From DASSJT01 sp963715025 (GTDB taxonomy: Bacteria; Actinomycetota; Actinomycetes; Actinomycetales; Dermatophilaceae): a stretch of DNA of 64,000 nucleotides. The notes below the pieces were generated by a model. The model had not been told where the DNA came from. It ran no database searches and worked only from the letters and a program-made list of their open reading frames with translations. Position numbers and translations under genes: made by a program. Positions 25,547 to 34,433 of this stretch are shown piece after piece. Position 1 is the stretch's first letter. The number at the start of each line of letters is the position of its first letter. The DNA lies in NCBI GenBank assembly GCA_963715025.1, contig CAVQQQ010000009.1, positions 496,001 through 560,000 of the forward strand, in the 5' to 3' direction.

Positions 25547-26251
25547 TCACCCATTGAGCAGTCCGCCGAGGCCGAAGCCGCCACCCGAGCCTCCCGTCGG
25601 GGCGGCCCACTCGCTGGGCTGCACGACGACGAATCCCGGCCCGTGGAAAGCGTATTGGAACGCCTCGCCCGATCCACCGCGCAGCATGGATCGTACGTTC
25701 ATGCTGGAGACAACCTGCGGGACGAGGCTTGCTGACCAGCCAACGCACGACTGGACGTCGACATAGGTGGGCTGCTCGCTGCAGTCGAGGATCACCGGCT
25801 GGCCAACGGTGTGGACGGCCACGGTTCCGGTCCCCTGGAGGCTTGTGTTGAACAGCCCCCCACTGAGCGTTCCGGCGCCCTGCACCCGCCTGATGTCCCA
25901 CTCGATCGAGGAGTCGAAGGCCAGGAGGTTGCGGGAATTGACGGACAGCGCGTCGCCGGTGAGCTCGATGAGGAAGACGAAGCCGGCCTCGGCCGCGAAG
26001 AACACGTCGCCCTCGCCCGACACCCGCATCAGGGAGACATCCTCGCCCGTAACGACCTTCTTGAACATACGGCCCACGCTTCCGGCCCGCTCGTGCTCGA
26101 AGCGGATGCTGCCCTGGAAGGCCACCATCGCCCCCTTGACTGCGAGCACGTCACCTCCCAGGTGGACGCGCAGGATCTGCGGGTTCTGGACGGCGAACCG
26201 CTGCTGGACCTGGACCTCGAGGTTCTCCTGCTCGAAGAGTGACGACTGCAT
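25547..26251 (-). CDS. AIM24 family protein
   Basis: The 234 aa beta-rich protein resembles AIM24/TerD-neighbour proteins. The core reads VQNPQILRVHLGGDVLAVKGAMVAFQG and FHGPGFVVVQPSEW, ending in a Gly-rich tail (GGSGGGFGLGGLL) typical of the family. It presents a duplicated beta sandwich; role unknown in bacteria, often membrane-stress-associated. First gene of a probable operon with the methyltransferase. Confidence 0.85.
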   Translation of the reverse strand: MQSSLFEQENLEVQVQQRFAVQNPQILRVHLGGDVLAVKGAMVAFQGSIRFEHERAGSVGRMFKKVVTGEDVSLMRVSGEGDVFFAAEAGFVFLIELTGDALSVNSRNLLAFDSSIEWDIRRVQGAGTLSGGLFNTSLQGTGTVAVHTVGQPVILDCSEQPTYVDVQSCVGWSASLVPQVVSSMNVRSMLRGGSGEAFQYAFHGPGFVVVQPSEWAAPTGGSGGGFGLGGLLNG

Positions 26252-26375
26252 GTGGCCCAGCGTATGACGCCGCGGCCACGTCGAACCGCCACCGGGACCG
26301 GCTCCAGCGCCGACCGAGCGCCCCGACCAGCCGCGCCGACCGGCGTCGGGATCGCTCAGCGGCGCAGGTACAGCA

Positions 26376-26400
26376 GCGCCATTGACGCAGATCTGCGCCG
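26376..26400. repeat. Imperfect direct repeat, left copy flanking the DUF559/AbiEi-like gene
   Basis: A 25-nt sequence with core TTGACGC-N3-TCTGCGCCG matches 27506-27530 in the same orientation at 20 of 25 positions. The core contains the palindrome GCAGATCTGC. It lies 8 bp beyond the stop of the gene. The 11-mer ACAGCAGCGCC precedes this copy and recurs near the other one. Confidence 0.55.
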
Positions 26401-26408
26401 AGGCCAGA

Positions 26409-27497
26409 TCAGACCGACTCAGCAGCGGGGAAGATCCACGTGTTTCGCGGCTCTCGCCGCACGCCCGCCGCGGCCAGCCGGGTCGCCAGGCGCTGTGGGT
26501 GGAGGGCGTCGGCCCACGTCCATCTCACAACGCGCTCACCCTGAGCCCGGAGCCGGTCCTCGCGCTTCTTCTCGCGCCACAGCACGTCCGTCGTCTGGCT
26601 AGGGGAGGCGCCCTCCGGGACGCCGTACTTGATCTTGCCGTCAAACTCACCGACAACTCCCGGCCAGGCGAAGTCGCCGTAGCCGATGATCCCCTCGTCA
26701 TCTCGATACTCGACTTGCAGGTCAGGTCGGGGGATGTTCATGACGAACATCTGCACCCTGGACAGGCTCTCGCCGGGCGACATGGCGCGGCCGTCGGCGA
26801 GGTTGGAGACGAGAGTGGCCTGCGCTCGGCCGTGGGCGCCTCGCGGGAGAGCCGCAGCCTCGGCGGCGATTTCTTGGCGTTTACAGAGTCCGTGTCGAAG
26901 TACGTAGTCGGCAGCCGCGACGGTACTGGCGAGGCTCAACGTGCGCCCCAAGTCGATCACCGTGCGCGCCGGAGGCGTGACCCGGAGACCTCGGCGGATG
27001 ACCGCTTCTCCGTGAGAAACGTCGTGGCGCACGACCAAGCCGGAGGACCTCGTGCGACGTCCGGGCGTGATGACGTGAACGGTGGTCGGCCATGCCTCGG
27101 TGAGGGGCATCCCCCACACCGCTGCGGCCGAGGTGTGGGAGAACACCTGGCTCGATTCGGGGTCGCACCGCAGTGCGGTGGCATGCACCAGTGCCGCGTG
27201 GCGGGCTTGTGGGGTCAAGCTGTGCCATTCAGTGGAGGCGATCCACACGCCATGGCGGACCTGCACCCACCCGTTAGCGCCCCTGTGGTCCATGCGCGCC
27301 GGGTCGATGCCGAGGCGGCGCTCGGCGCCAAGCCGCAGGGTGTCGGGGTCGAAAGGCGTCGAGGGCGCTGGGCCAAGCACGCCGATAGCCTGCCACTCCC
27401 CCGGTGATGAATAGCCGCTGCTTCCACAGGCCCAGATGGACACTCTCACACCGGCGCAGAGATCCCTCAGGCGCGCACCCACAGCAGCGCCGGCCAC
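26409..27497 (-). CDS. AbiEi-antitoxin-like / DUF559 (Vsr-fold endonuclease-like) protein
   Basis: Up to 362 aa. The N-terminal part (VQVRHGVWIA, HATALRC, SHTSAAAVWGMPL, VHVITPGRRT, then RTVIDLGRTLSL) matches the AbiEi-like winged-helix proteins common in Actinobacteria. The C-terminus is a DUF559/Vsr-like nuclease module: GEFDGKIKYG, WREKKREDRLRAQG and VVRWTW, keeping the E-x-D, Glu-Lys and Trp residues of that fold. The start is uncertain: GTG 27497 is the longest, and an internal GTG at about 27380 fits family length better. No paired AbiEii nucleotidyltransferase toxin is adjacent, so this is not a canonical AbiE system. Flanking imperfect repeats suggest it was inserted as a unit. Confidence 0.7.
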   Translation of the reverse strand: MAGAAVGARLRDLCAGVRVSIWACGSSGYSSPGEWQAIGVLGPAPSTPFDPDTLRLGAERRLGIDPARMDHRGANGWVQVRHGVWIASTEWHSLTPQARHAALVHATALRCDPESSQVFSHTSAAAVWGMPLTEAWPTTVHVITPGRRTRSSGLVVRHDVSHGEAVIRRGLRVTPPARTVIDLGRTLSLASTVAAADYVLRHGLCKRQEIAAEAAALPRGAHGRAQATLVSNLADGRAMSPGESLSRVQMFVMNIPRPDLQVEYRDDEGIIGYGDFAWPGVVGEFDGKIKYGVPEGASPSQTTDVLWREKKREDRLRAQGERVVRWTWADALHPQRLATRLAAAGVRREPRNTWIFPAAESV

Positions 27498-27505
27498 GCG
27501 GCTCT

Positions 27506-27530
27506 GCGCTGTTGACGCGCGTCTGCGCCG
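27506..27530. repeat. Imperfect direct repeat, right copy flanking the DUF559/AbiEi-like gene
   Basis: Partner of 26376-26400: same orientation, 20 of 25 positions identical (shared TTGACGC and TCTGCGCCG blocks). It begins 8 bp upstream of the longest possible start of the enclosed gene. A CTGCGCTGTTGA / CTGCGCCGTTGA tandem is visible inside. Confidence 0.55.
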
Positions 27531-27567
27531 TTGAGGGCGCCCGCAACCCGGACTGCCCGGAGACCGG

Positions 27568-28017
27568 CTAGCTCGTGGGCATCCGGTAGGCGTACCAAGA
27601 CGAGCGCTCGGCGCCGGTCGTGTCGTAGAGCCGCTGGGCCGTGGTGTTGTCGGGTGCCGTCTCCCACACGAGTTCGACGAGGCCGGCCTCCCGCGCCGCC
27701 TCCCGCAGCACGCCGATCAGCGCGCGTGCGACCCCCTGCCCCCGTGCCCCCGCGTCGACGAACAGGTCCTCCATGACAGCGATGCGGGCACCGAGCGTGG
27801 TGTCCCAGGACCACAGCAGCGTCGCGTAGCCCAGCAGCCCGCCCGAGCCGCCGACGGCGACGAACTGCCGACCCTCCTGGTCGGGCTCCCGCAGGAACGT
27901 CCGCGCCATCTCCTCCAGGGCCTCGTCGGCGGGGCTTCGGCCATAGAAGGTGCAGTACGCGCGCATCAGGGGCAGCAGCGCCGGCAGGTCGTCCTCGGCG
28001 GCCGGGCGGATGTCCAT
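27568..28017 (-). CDS. GNAT-family N-acetyltransferase
   Basis: The 149 aa protein has the fold from MDIRPAAEDDLPALLPLM, with acetyl-CoA-binding motif A IAVMEDLFVDAGARGQGVARALI and the following ALIGVLREAA helix, ending APDNTTAQRLYDTTGAERSSWYAY. This resembles RimI/diamine-type acetyltransferases; substrate unknown. The longer frame to 28818 is a shadow of the membrane gene. It lies 11 bp after that gene on the same strand, so co-transcription is likely. Confidence 0.88.
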   Translation of the reverse strand: MDIRPAAEDDLPALLPLMRAYCTFYGRSPADEALEEMARTFLREPDQEGRQFVAVGGSGGLLGYATLLWSWDTTLGARIAVMEDLFVDAGARGQGVARALIGVLREAAREAGLVELVWETAPDNTTAQRLYDTTGAERSSWYAYRMPTS

Positions 28018-28028
28018 GCCCCCGGAAT

Positions 28029-28847
28029 CTACAAGTGATCCGGCCACGGCATGGGCAGGTCGCCCTTCTGTACACGCTGGACGCTCGACGGCGACATGAG
28101 CTCGGCGCGCAGCTCGGGCTCCCTGCCATACAGCAGAATCGTGGCCGCCACGACGGCGAGATCGGCGTCGATGGTCGCGACCGGGATGGACCCAGGGAGT
28201 GCCAGCAACCGGTGGAACCGCCCCTGCGGCAACGCCTGGGACAGCTCGTGAAGCGCCGAGAACGGCACCAGTCGGAGGACGCCATCGGGCTGGGGCACTG
28301 GCACCGGATGCACGTCCCACGGCATGAACCAGCCGCCGAACGGGCTGACCATCTCGATTCCCTCGGCGCCCAGCCAGACAGCCGGCCAACCACGGGTCGC
28401 CTTCGCCCTGCTGCCCTTCGCCCAAAGCCTGTACACCGCATACGCCGTCACTGCCCCGAAGAAGACGGCAGCCGCAGCAGCCGCCATCGACCCATGGACG
28501 CCATCCCAGGAATAGACCAGCACGATGAGCACCAGTCCGGCCAGGGAGACGGCGAGCAGGAGGATGACTGACACCGTGCCCAGCCAGTGCGTGGGGAACT
28601 CCAGCTGCGCGACGCCGTCCCGGGCCGCCGGACGCGCGGAGCGCCCGCCCCGGCGGTCGGTGCGGGCGTTGACGACGCACAGGAGCCCGAGCGGCCCGAA
28701 CAGAACCACGAACACCAGACCCGGCCACACCCCTCCGGCCGCGGCCACAAGCCCGGTGATCGCCAACAGCAGGAACAGCACCGCCAGCCATGCCTGACGG
28801 CGCCGGAAACGCCGCCACCGAGTCGGGGCTGGCAGTGCGTTGGCCAT
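28029..28847 (-). CDS. Uncharacterised four-TM membrane protein
   Basis: About 272 aa with two pairs of TM segments (residues near 20-65 and 95-140) separated by a short basic loop (RTDRRGGRSARP), then a soluble C-terminal domain with LWAKGSRAKATRGWPAVWLGAEGIEMV, which looks like a PH-like bacterial domain. The ATG at 28847 is chosen because -10 TAGGGT (28860-28855) lies seven bases upstream (leaderless). Not recognised as a named family. Confidence 0.72.
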   Translation of the reverse strand: MANALPAPTRWRRFRRRQAWLAVLFLLLAITGLVAAAGGVWPGLVFVVLFGPLGLLCVVNARTDRRGGRSARPAARDGVAQLEFPTHWLGTVSVILLLAVSLAGLVLIVLVYSWDGVHGSMAAAAAAVFFGAVTAYAVYRLWAKGSRAKATRGWPAVWLGAEGIEMVSPFGGWFMPWDVHPVPVPQPDGVLRLVPFSALHELSQALPQGRFHRLLALPGSIPVATIDADLAVVAATILLYGREPELRAELMSPSSVQRVQKGDLPMPWPDHL

Positions 28848-28909
28848 GTCCGCGACCCTACGGGGGAGGGCTGCCGCCGGCAGCCGCAGAGCCACCCGGG
28901 AAATGCGAG

Positions 28910-28939
28910 GGCCGGCCCACCATGGCTGGTGGGCCGGCC
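28910..28939 (-). terminator. Terminator of hppA
   Basis: A perfect 13-bp stem (GGCCGGCCCACCA paired with TGGTGGGCCGGCC) closes a TGGC tetraloop 31 bp past the hppA stop. Read leftward it is followed by a short T-containing stretch. Confidence 0.75.
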
Positions 28940-28970
28940 GCGTCGCGATGCAGGTATGCCGTGTGGTCGC

Positions 28971-31424
28971 CTAGTGGCGCATCGGCTCCTCGACCGAGTC
29001 GGCGCCCTTCGTGACGTCCTCGCCCTCGACCTCCCCGGGGACCACGGACTCGTCGGCGTCAGGCGTCGTCAGGGGGGTGCTCTCGGCGTCCACGTCATCG
29101 CCGCCGATGGCGATGTCGCGATTCTTGGAGACAGCCACCGCCCCGACGATGATGATCAGTGCCGCGCCTGCGATGCCGTAGCGGAGCGGCTTGCTGGCAT
29201 CCGCACCGATCGACAGGATGATGATCGCAGGGGCGATCAGCACGGACACGAGGTTCATCACCTTGAGCAGCGGGTTGATGGCCGGGCCCGCGGTGTCCTT
29301 GAACGGGTCGCCGATGGTGTCGCCGATCACCGTGGCCGCGTGGGCGTCGGAGCCCTTGCCGCCGTAGTTGCCGTCCTCGACGATCTTCTTGGCGTTGTCC
29401 CAGGAGCCACCGGAGTTGGCCAGGAACACGGCCATCAGGGCACCGGTGCCGATCGCGCCGGCAAGGAACCCGGCGAGCGGGCCGATGCCCAGTCCGAAGC
29501 CGACGGCCACGGGCGTGAGTGCGGCCAGGAGGCCGGGCGTAGCCAGCTCGCGCAGTGAGTCCTTGGTGCAGATGTCGACCACACGGCCGTACTCGGGCTT
29601 CTCCGAGTAGTCCATGATCCCCGGGTGCTCGCGGAACTGCCGGCGCACCTCGAAGACGATGGCGCCGGCGGCGCGCGTCACGGCATTGATGGCCAGGCCG
29701 GAGAACAGGAACACCACGGCCGCGCCGATGAGCAGGCCGACCAGGGTGGAGGGCGTCGTGATGAGCGCCGTGGCGTTCTGGATGTAGCTGCGACCCTCCT
29801 CGATCTGCTGCTGCGTCAGGGTGCTCGTGTCGAGCTTGCCCACGGCCGACTGCCAGGCGTCGGTGAAGGAGCCGAACAGTGCGGTGGCGGCGAGGACCGC
29901 AGTGGCGATCGCAATGCCCTTGGTGATGGCCTTGGTCGTGTTGCCCACCGCGTCGAGGTCGGTGAGGATCTTCGCGCCCTCCTCGTCGACGTCACCCGAC
30001 ATCTCGGCGATGCCCTGGGCGTTGTCCGAGACCGGGCCGAAGGTGTCCATGGCCACGATGACGCCCACCGTGGTGAGGAGGCCACAGCCGGCAAGGGCGA
30101 CCAAGAACAGGGACAGCGCAATCGAGCCGCCGCCCAGCAGGAAGGCCGTGTAAACCGCGGCAGCGATGATGACCGCGCTGTAGACCGCCGACTCCAGGCC
30201 GACGCCGATGCCCGAGAGCACCACCGTGGCCGGCCCGGTCAGCGACGTGCGGGCCACGTCCATGGTCGGACGCTTGTGTGTGCCGGTGAAGTGCCCGGTC
30301 AGCCACAGGATGACCCCCGCAAGCACGATGCCGATGACCACGGCCGCCAGCGCGATCAGGCGCGGGTCGCCCTGGAGGGCGTTGACCGTCTGGTCGCTGG
30401 AGCCCAGCGCCGAGAACGTGTCGGGCAGGTAGACGAAGGCGACGATGGCTGACAGGACCGCGGAGAAGACCGCCGCGATGTAGAAGCCGCGGTTGATCGC
30501 GTTGAGGCCGCTCTCGGTCTCCCGGACCCGTGTGATGAACACACCGAGCAGGGCGGTGACGGCGCCGATCGCCGGCACCAGAAGCGGGAAGACCAGGCCG
30601 TAGGCGCCGAACGCCACGGAGCCCAGGATGAGTGCAGCAACCAGCGTCACGGCATACGACTCGAAGAGGTCGGCCGCCATGCCGGCGCAGTCGCCCACGT
30701 TGTCGCCCACGTTGTCGGCGATGGTCGCCGCGTTGCGTGGGTCGTCCTCGGGGATGCCCGCCTCGATCTTGCCGACGAGGTCGGCACCCACGTCGGCGGC
30801 CTTGGTGAAGATGCCGCCACCGACACGCATGAACATCGCGAGCAGAGCCGCCCCGAAGCCGAAGCCCTCGAGGACCTTCGCGGCATCGCCCTTGTAGAGC
30901 AGGACCACGACCGAGGCGCCCAGGAGGCCCAGGCCCACCGTCGCCATGCCGACTGTGCCGCCGGTGCGGAACGCGACCTTCATGCCCAGGGCGCGGTCGC
31001 CGTGACGCGCCGCCGAGGCGACCCGGACGTTGGCCTTGACCGCCAGGCTCATGCCGAGGTAGCCGATGGAGGCCGAGAACAGCGCGCCGAGCACGAAGAA
31101 GCCGGAGCGGCCCCAGCGCACCCCGGCGGTGTCGGCGGGCAGCAGGAGGAGGAGCCCGAAGACCAGGACGATGAATATCGACAGCGTCTTGAACTGGCGC
31201 GCGAGGTATGCCTGCGCCCCCTCCTCGACGGCGGCGCCGATCGTCTGCATGTTCTCGGTGCCGGCGTCGGTGGCAAGCACCTGCCGACGGAAGACCAGAC
31301 CCATGACCAGCGCGATGGCAGCCACGACCGCCACGGTGATGACCAGGGTCAGGTTGGTGCCAGTGAGCTCAAGGCCGCTCGCGGCGGCCTTGATGGGCGC
31401 ATTGGCATGCGCGAAGCCAGACAT
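28971..31424 (-). CDS. hppA: Membrane-bound H+-translocating pyrophosphatase, K+-independent type
   Basis: The 817 aa protein with about 16 TM helices couples pyrophosphate hydrolysis to proton pumping. The catalytic block at about 203-257 (GGGIFTKAADVGADLVGK, then DDPRNAATIADNVGDNVGD) holds the Mg-PPi ligands, and the C-terminal partner motif is GDTIGDPFKDTAGPAINP. The motif GNTTKAITKG has Lys498 and Thr501, the signature of K+-independent enzymes (K+-dependent ones have Ala). An acidic C-terminal tail of about 50 residues is added. Two CRP/GlxR-like sites lie upstream. Confidence 0.95.
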   Translation of the reverse strand: MSGFAHANAPIKAAASGLELTGTNLTLVITVAVVAAIALVMGLVFRRQVLATDAGTENMQTIGAAVEEGAQAYLARQFKTLSIFIVLVFGLLLLLPADTAGVRWGRSGFFVLGALFSASIGYLGMSLAVKANVRVASAARHGDRALGMKVAFRTGGTVGMATVGLGLLGASVVVLLYKGDAAKVLEGFGFGAALLAMFMRVGGGIFTKAADVGADLVGKIEAGIPEDDPRNAATIADNVGDNVGDCAGMAADLFESYAVTLVAALILGSVAFGAYGLVFPLLVPAIGAVTALLGVFITRVRETESGLNAINRGFYIAAVFSAVLSAIVAFVYLPDTFSALGSSDQTVNALQGDPRLIALAAVVIGIVLAGVILWLTGHFTGTHKRPTMDVARTSLTGPATVVLSGIGVGLESAVYSAVIIAAAVYTAFLLGGGSIALSLFLVALAGCGLLTTVGVIVAMDTFGPVSDNAQGIAEMSGDVDEEGAKILTDLDAVGNTTKAITKGIAIATAVLAATALFGSFTDAWQSAVGKLDTSTLTQQQIEEGRSYIQNATALITTPSTLVGLLIGAAVVFLFSGLAINAVTRAAGAIVFEVRRQFREHPGIMDYSEKPEYGRVVDICTKDSLRELATPGLLAALTPVAVGFGLGIGPLAGFLAGAIGTGALMAVFLANSGGSWDNAKKIVEDGNYGGKGSDAHAATVIGDTIGDPFKDTAGPAINPLLKVMNLVSVLIAPAIIILSIGADASKPLRYGIAGAALIIIVGAVAVSKNRDIAIGGDDVDAESTPLTTPDADESVVPGEVEGEDVTKGADSVEEPMRH

Positions 31425-31521
31425 TCCATCCTCCTTGATGGGGTGCGCCCATCGGGGGGCACGAGATCGGTCCGGGCCAGAGGGGCTGGATCCGAGGAAA
31501 CAGTCGCCGCCGAGAGTACCC

Positions 31522-31537
31522 GGTGATGCGTGTCACA
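31522..31537. promoter_or_regulatory. CRP/GlxR-like site, hppA-proximal
   Basis: GGTGA-TGCGTG-TCACA matches the TGTGA-N6-TCACA consensus in 9 of 10 fixed bases. It lies about 98 bp upstream of hppA. A plausible hppA -10 (TACTCT, 31518-31513) is adjacent. Confidence 0.5.
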
Positions 31538-31553
31538 GGTCAGCGCGGGTGCG

Positions 31554-31569
31554 TGTGAATGGTGTCACG
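31554..31569. promoter_or_regulatory. CRP/GlxR-like site, distal
   Basis: TGTGA-ATGGTG-TCACG matches the consensus in 9 of 10 fixed bases. It is centred 32 bp (three helical turns) from the first site, and overlaps the end of the STAS gene. Two phased sites strengthen the case for cAMP-receptor control of hppA. Confidence 0.5.
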
Positions 31570-31918
31570 TCGGGGTCTTGGTCGCGGCCGCCCGCGCCTC
31601 CACGAGCGACTCGTAGATGGCGAAGACCTTGTCGAGACCGGTGATCTTGAAGACCTTGAGGACCCGCTCCTGGGTGCACACGAGTCGGAGCGAGCCGGAC
31701 TGCCCCCGCACGCGCTTGAGCCGGCCCACCAGCACCCCGAGGCCGGTGGAGTCCATGAACGACACGTCGTCGAGGTCGACGATGAGGTTGCCGTGGCCGA
31801 GGGCGATCTGTTTGTCGAGCGCCTCCCGGAGGATGGGGGCCGTGTAGACATCGATCTCGCCCCCCACGCTGACCACGGTGACGTTCGCGCCCTCGCTCGA
31901 GGTCACCGAGATGTCCAC
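31565..31918 (-). CDS. STAS-domain anti-sigma factor antagonist
   Basis: The 117 aa protein has a complete STAS domain (VVSVGGEIDVYTAPILREAL, then IVDLDDVSFMDSTGLGVLVG). Ser57 in FMDSTGLG is the residue phosphorylated by the cognate anti-sigma kinase, so it should act in a partner-switching cascade controlling a SigB/SigF-type factor. No kinase or sigma gene is adjacent. The GTG at 31918 has GAAGGAAAGG upstream; the frame to 32011 lacks a site. Confidence 0.88.
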   Translation of the reverse strand: MDISVTSSEGANVTVVSVGGEIDVYTAPILREALDKQIALGHGNLIVDLDDVSFMDSTGLGVLVGRLKRVRGQSGSLRLVCTQERVLKVFKITGLDKVFAIYESLVEARAAATKTPT

Positions 31919-31982
31919 GGCCTTTCCTTCCTGCCAGCGGCCGCTTGGCCGCCTGCCACTCCCGTTTGTCGTACGACCGGAA

Positions 31983-31998
31983 TACCGTAGCCGCAATG
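31983..31998 (+). promoter_or_regulatory. Leaderless promoter of the MrfA-type helicase
   Basis: -10 TACCGT (31983-31988), seven bases, then ATG (31996). There is no ribosome site and no convincing -35. Confidence 0.5.
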
Positions 31999-34392
31999 TC
32001 GGATACTGCAACCACCCTTCGGCAGTCGGGGCCGCCCGAATCTGCCCGGCCCGCGAGTGCCAGCCATTCTCGCACCGGCGCCTTTGACCCCGCGGCCACC
32101 TTGGCGCGGCTGGCGGAGGTGCCGGGCCGGGGGGTGCTGCGCCATGTCGCGGAGCTGCCGCGGCGCGATGCCGAGCCGGCTCCCTGGCCCGTGTGGGTAG
32201 CCCCGGTGGTCTACTCGGCCTTCACCTCAGCCGGTATCACCGAGCTGTGGTCACACCAGGCCCAGGCGGCCGAGCTCGCGCACTCAGGCGAGCACGTCGT
32301 CCTCTCCACCGGCACGGCGTCGGGCAAGAGCCTCGGCTACCTCGTTCCCGCGCTGACGGCCGTGGTCGAGGGGTCGGAGGCACCGTCCGGGCGAGGCGCC
32401 ACCGCGCTCTACCTCTCCCCCACCAAGGCCCTCGCCGCCGACCAGCGTTCGCGGCTCGACGCCCTGGCGATACCCGAGGTCCGAGCCGCGACCTACGACG
32501 GCGACACGCCCGCCGACGAGCGCCGCTGGATCCGCGACCACGCCAGCGTCGTGCTCACCAACCCCGATCTCGTCCACCACTCGATGCTGCCGATGCACGA
32601 TAAGTGGGCGCCCTTCCTCCGAGCGCTTCGCTACGTCGTCATCGACGAGTGCCACGTCTACCGCGGGGTCTTCGGCTCCCACGTCGCGTGCCTCGTGCGC
32701 CGGCTGAGGCGGGTCGCGGCACGCTACAACTCCCACCCCACGTTCGTCCTCGCCTCGGCGACGGTCAGCTCGCCCGCCGCTCACGCGTCACGCCTCATCG
32801 GTATGCCGGTCACGCCGGTCGACCGCGACGGCTCGCCTCGCGAGGCCATGACGTTTGGCCTCTGGGAGCCGGGCGCCCCGGACCCTGCGTCCGGAGCCGA
32901 GGGGGGCCTCCAACCGCGGCGCAGCGCGACCACGGAGGCAGCCGACCTCCTCTCCGACCTGGTCGTCGGGGGTGTCCAGACCGTGGCCTTCGCGCGCTCC
33001 CGGGCAGGCGTCGAGGCCCTGGCCGCCAGCGCTCGGCGGCGGGTCGCGGAGGCGAGCCCTGGGCTGGAAGCCGGCATCGCGGCATACCGCGGCGGCTACC
33101 TCCCGGAGGAGCGCCGGGCGCTCGAGAAGGGCGTGCGTGCCGGAGAGGTGATGGGCCTGGCGGCCACCAACGCGCTCGAGCTCGGGGTCGACATCAGCGG
33201 CCTCGATGCCGTGCTCATGGCCGGGTGGCCCGGGCGCCGCTCGTCGCTGTGGCAGCAGGCCGGTCGCGCCGGGCGGGCGGGCCGCCGCTCCCTGGCCCTG
33301 CTGGTCGCTGCCGACGACCCGCTGGACAGCTACCTCGTCAATCACCCCGGGTCGGTCTTCGGGGCTCCGGTGGACGCGACGGTGATGGACCCCGAGAACG
33401 CCCACGTGCTCGCGCCGCACCTGGCCGCCGCCGCGGCCGACCTGCCGCTGCGTGAGGAGGACCTCGTGCTCTTTGGCGGCGCGGCCCGGGAGCTGGTCAA
33501 CATCCTGGTGGCCAAGGGGGTGCTTCGGCGGAGGCCGACCGGCTGGTACTGGGCGCGCGACGACCGGGCGAGCGAGCACGTCAGCCTGCGGGGTGTGGGA
33601 GAGGTCGTCAGCATCGTGGAGCGCCGCACGGGGCGGGTGCTCGGCACCATCGATGAGGCGTCATCGCACGGACAGGTCCACACCGGCGCGGTCCACGTGC
33701 ACCAGGGCGAGACCTACGTCGTGACCGAGCTCGACCTCGAGTCGCAGACGGCCAGCGTGGTGCGGGGCGACCCCGGGTGGAGCACGCATGCCCAGTCGGT
33801 GAGCTCGTTCGAGATCTGCGGGGAGGATCTCGGCTTCGAGTGGGGACCGGTCCGGGTGAGCTTCGGCCCGGTGCGGGTGACGAGCCAGGTGACGTCGTTC
33901 CTGCGTCGGCTGCCGGGTGGTGAGGTGATCGGCACCCATCTTCTGGACCTGCCAGCACGCACCCTGGCCACGCGGGCGGTGTGGTGGACCATGCCCGTGG
34001 ACCTGCTGGAGGACGCCGGGGTCGCGGAGACCGACATCCCGGGGGCTGCCCACGCCGCCGAGCACGCCGCGATCGGAATGCTTCCGCTCGTGGCGACCTC
34101 TGACCGCTGGGACATCGGCGGTGTCTCGACCGCGCACCACCCAGACACCGGGCGGCCGACGATCATGGTCTACGACGGCCACCCCGGCGGAGCTGGCTTT
34201 GCCGAGCGCGCCTTCGAGGCGTTCGAGACCTGGCTCCGAGCCACCAAGGAGACGATTGCGTCGTGCACCTGTGCGACGGGCTGCCCGGCCTGCATCCAGT
34301 CCCCCAAGTGCGGCAACGGCAACGAGCCCCTGTCCAAGCTCGGGGCGGTGGTGCTCCTCGACGTCGTACTGGACTCCAAGCCAGCGCTCTGA
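31996..34392 (+). CDS. DEAD/DEAH-box DNA helicase, MrfA/YprA family with DUF1998 zinc domain
   Basis: The 798 aa SF2 helicase has Walker A STGTASGKS (104-112), LSPTKALAADQ (Ia), VIDECHVYRG (DECH box), ASATVSS (III), and QQAGRAGRAGRRS (VI). The C-terminal DUF1998 domain ends in a cysteine cluster C757-T-C759, C763, C766, C772, with the zinc-binding CPxC-type arrangement of MrfA, which unwinds DNA during excision repair of mitomycin-C lesions in Bacillus. MrfB, the partner nuclease, is not adjacent. Divergent from the STAS gene. The start is set by the leaderless promoter. Confidence 0.92.
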   Translation: MSDTATTLRQSGPPESARPASASHSRTGAFDPAATLARLAEVPGRGVLRHVAELPRRDAEPAPWPVWVAPVVYSAFTSAGITELWSHQAQAAELAHSGEHVVLSTGTASGKSLGYLVPALTAVVEGSEAPSGRGATALYLSPTKALAADQRSRLDALAIPEVRAATYDGDTPADERRWIRDHASVVLTNPDLVHHSMLPMHDKWAPFLRALRYVVIDECHVYRGVFGSHVACLVRRLRRVAARYNSHPTFVLASATVSSPAAHASRLIGMPVTPVDRDGSPREAMTFGLWEPGAPDPASGAEGGLQPRRSATTEAADLLSDLVVGGVQTVAFARSRAGVEALAASARRRVAEASPGLEAGIAAYRGGYLPEERRALEKGVRAGEVMGLAATNALELGVDISGLDAVLMAGWPGRRSSLWQQAGRAGRAGRRSLALLVAADDPLDSYLVNHPGSVFGAPVDATVMDPENAHVLAPHLAAAAADLPLREEDLVLFGGAARELVNILVAKGVLRRRPTGWYWARDDRASEHVSLRGVGEVVSIVERRTGRVLGTIDEASSHGQVHTGAVHVHQGETYVVTELDLESQTASVVRGDPGWSTHAQSVSSFEICGEDLGFEWGPVRVSFGPVRVTSQVTSFLRRLPGGEVIGTHLLDLPARTLATRAVWWTMPVDLLEDAGVAETDIPGAAHAAEHAAIGMLPLVATSDRWDIGGVSTAHHPDTGRPTIMVYDGHPGGAGFAERAFEAFETWLRATKETIASCTCATGCPACIQSPKCGNGNEPLSKLGAVVLLDVVLDSKPAL

Positions 34393-34393
34393 C

Positions 34394-34433
34394 CCAGCGC
34401 GCCGCCCGCTGACCCCAGCGCGCCGCCCGCTGA
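34394..34433. repeat. Two-copy 21-bp tandem repeat after the helicase gene
   Basis: CCAGCGCGCCGCCCGCTGA followed by CC occurs at 34394-34414 and again from 34415, just past the helicase stop (34392). Each unit contains a weak CAGCG/CGCTG self-complement, so the pair may act as a terminator. The rest of 34393-34628 holds no gene I can see. Confidence 0.6.

Noticed and set aside
23918..25735. 605-codon plus-strand frame opposite the methyltransferase
   Set aside because: Shadow; it begins inside the TetR operator and has no domain.
26409..27497. A full AbiE toxin-antitoxin system
   Set aside because: Only the AbiEi-like part is present; no AbiEii nucleotidyltransferase next to it, and the C-terminus is DUF559-like.
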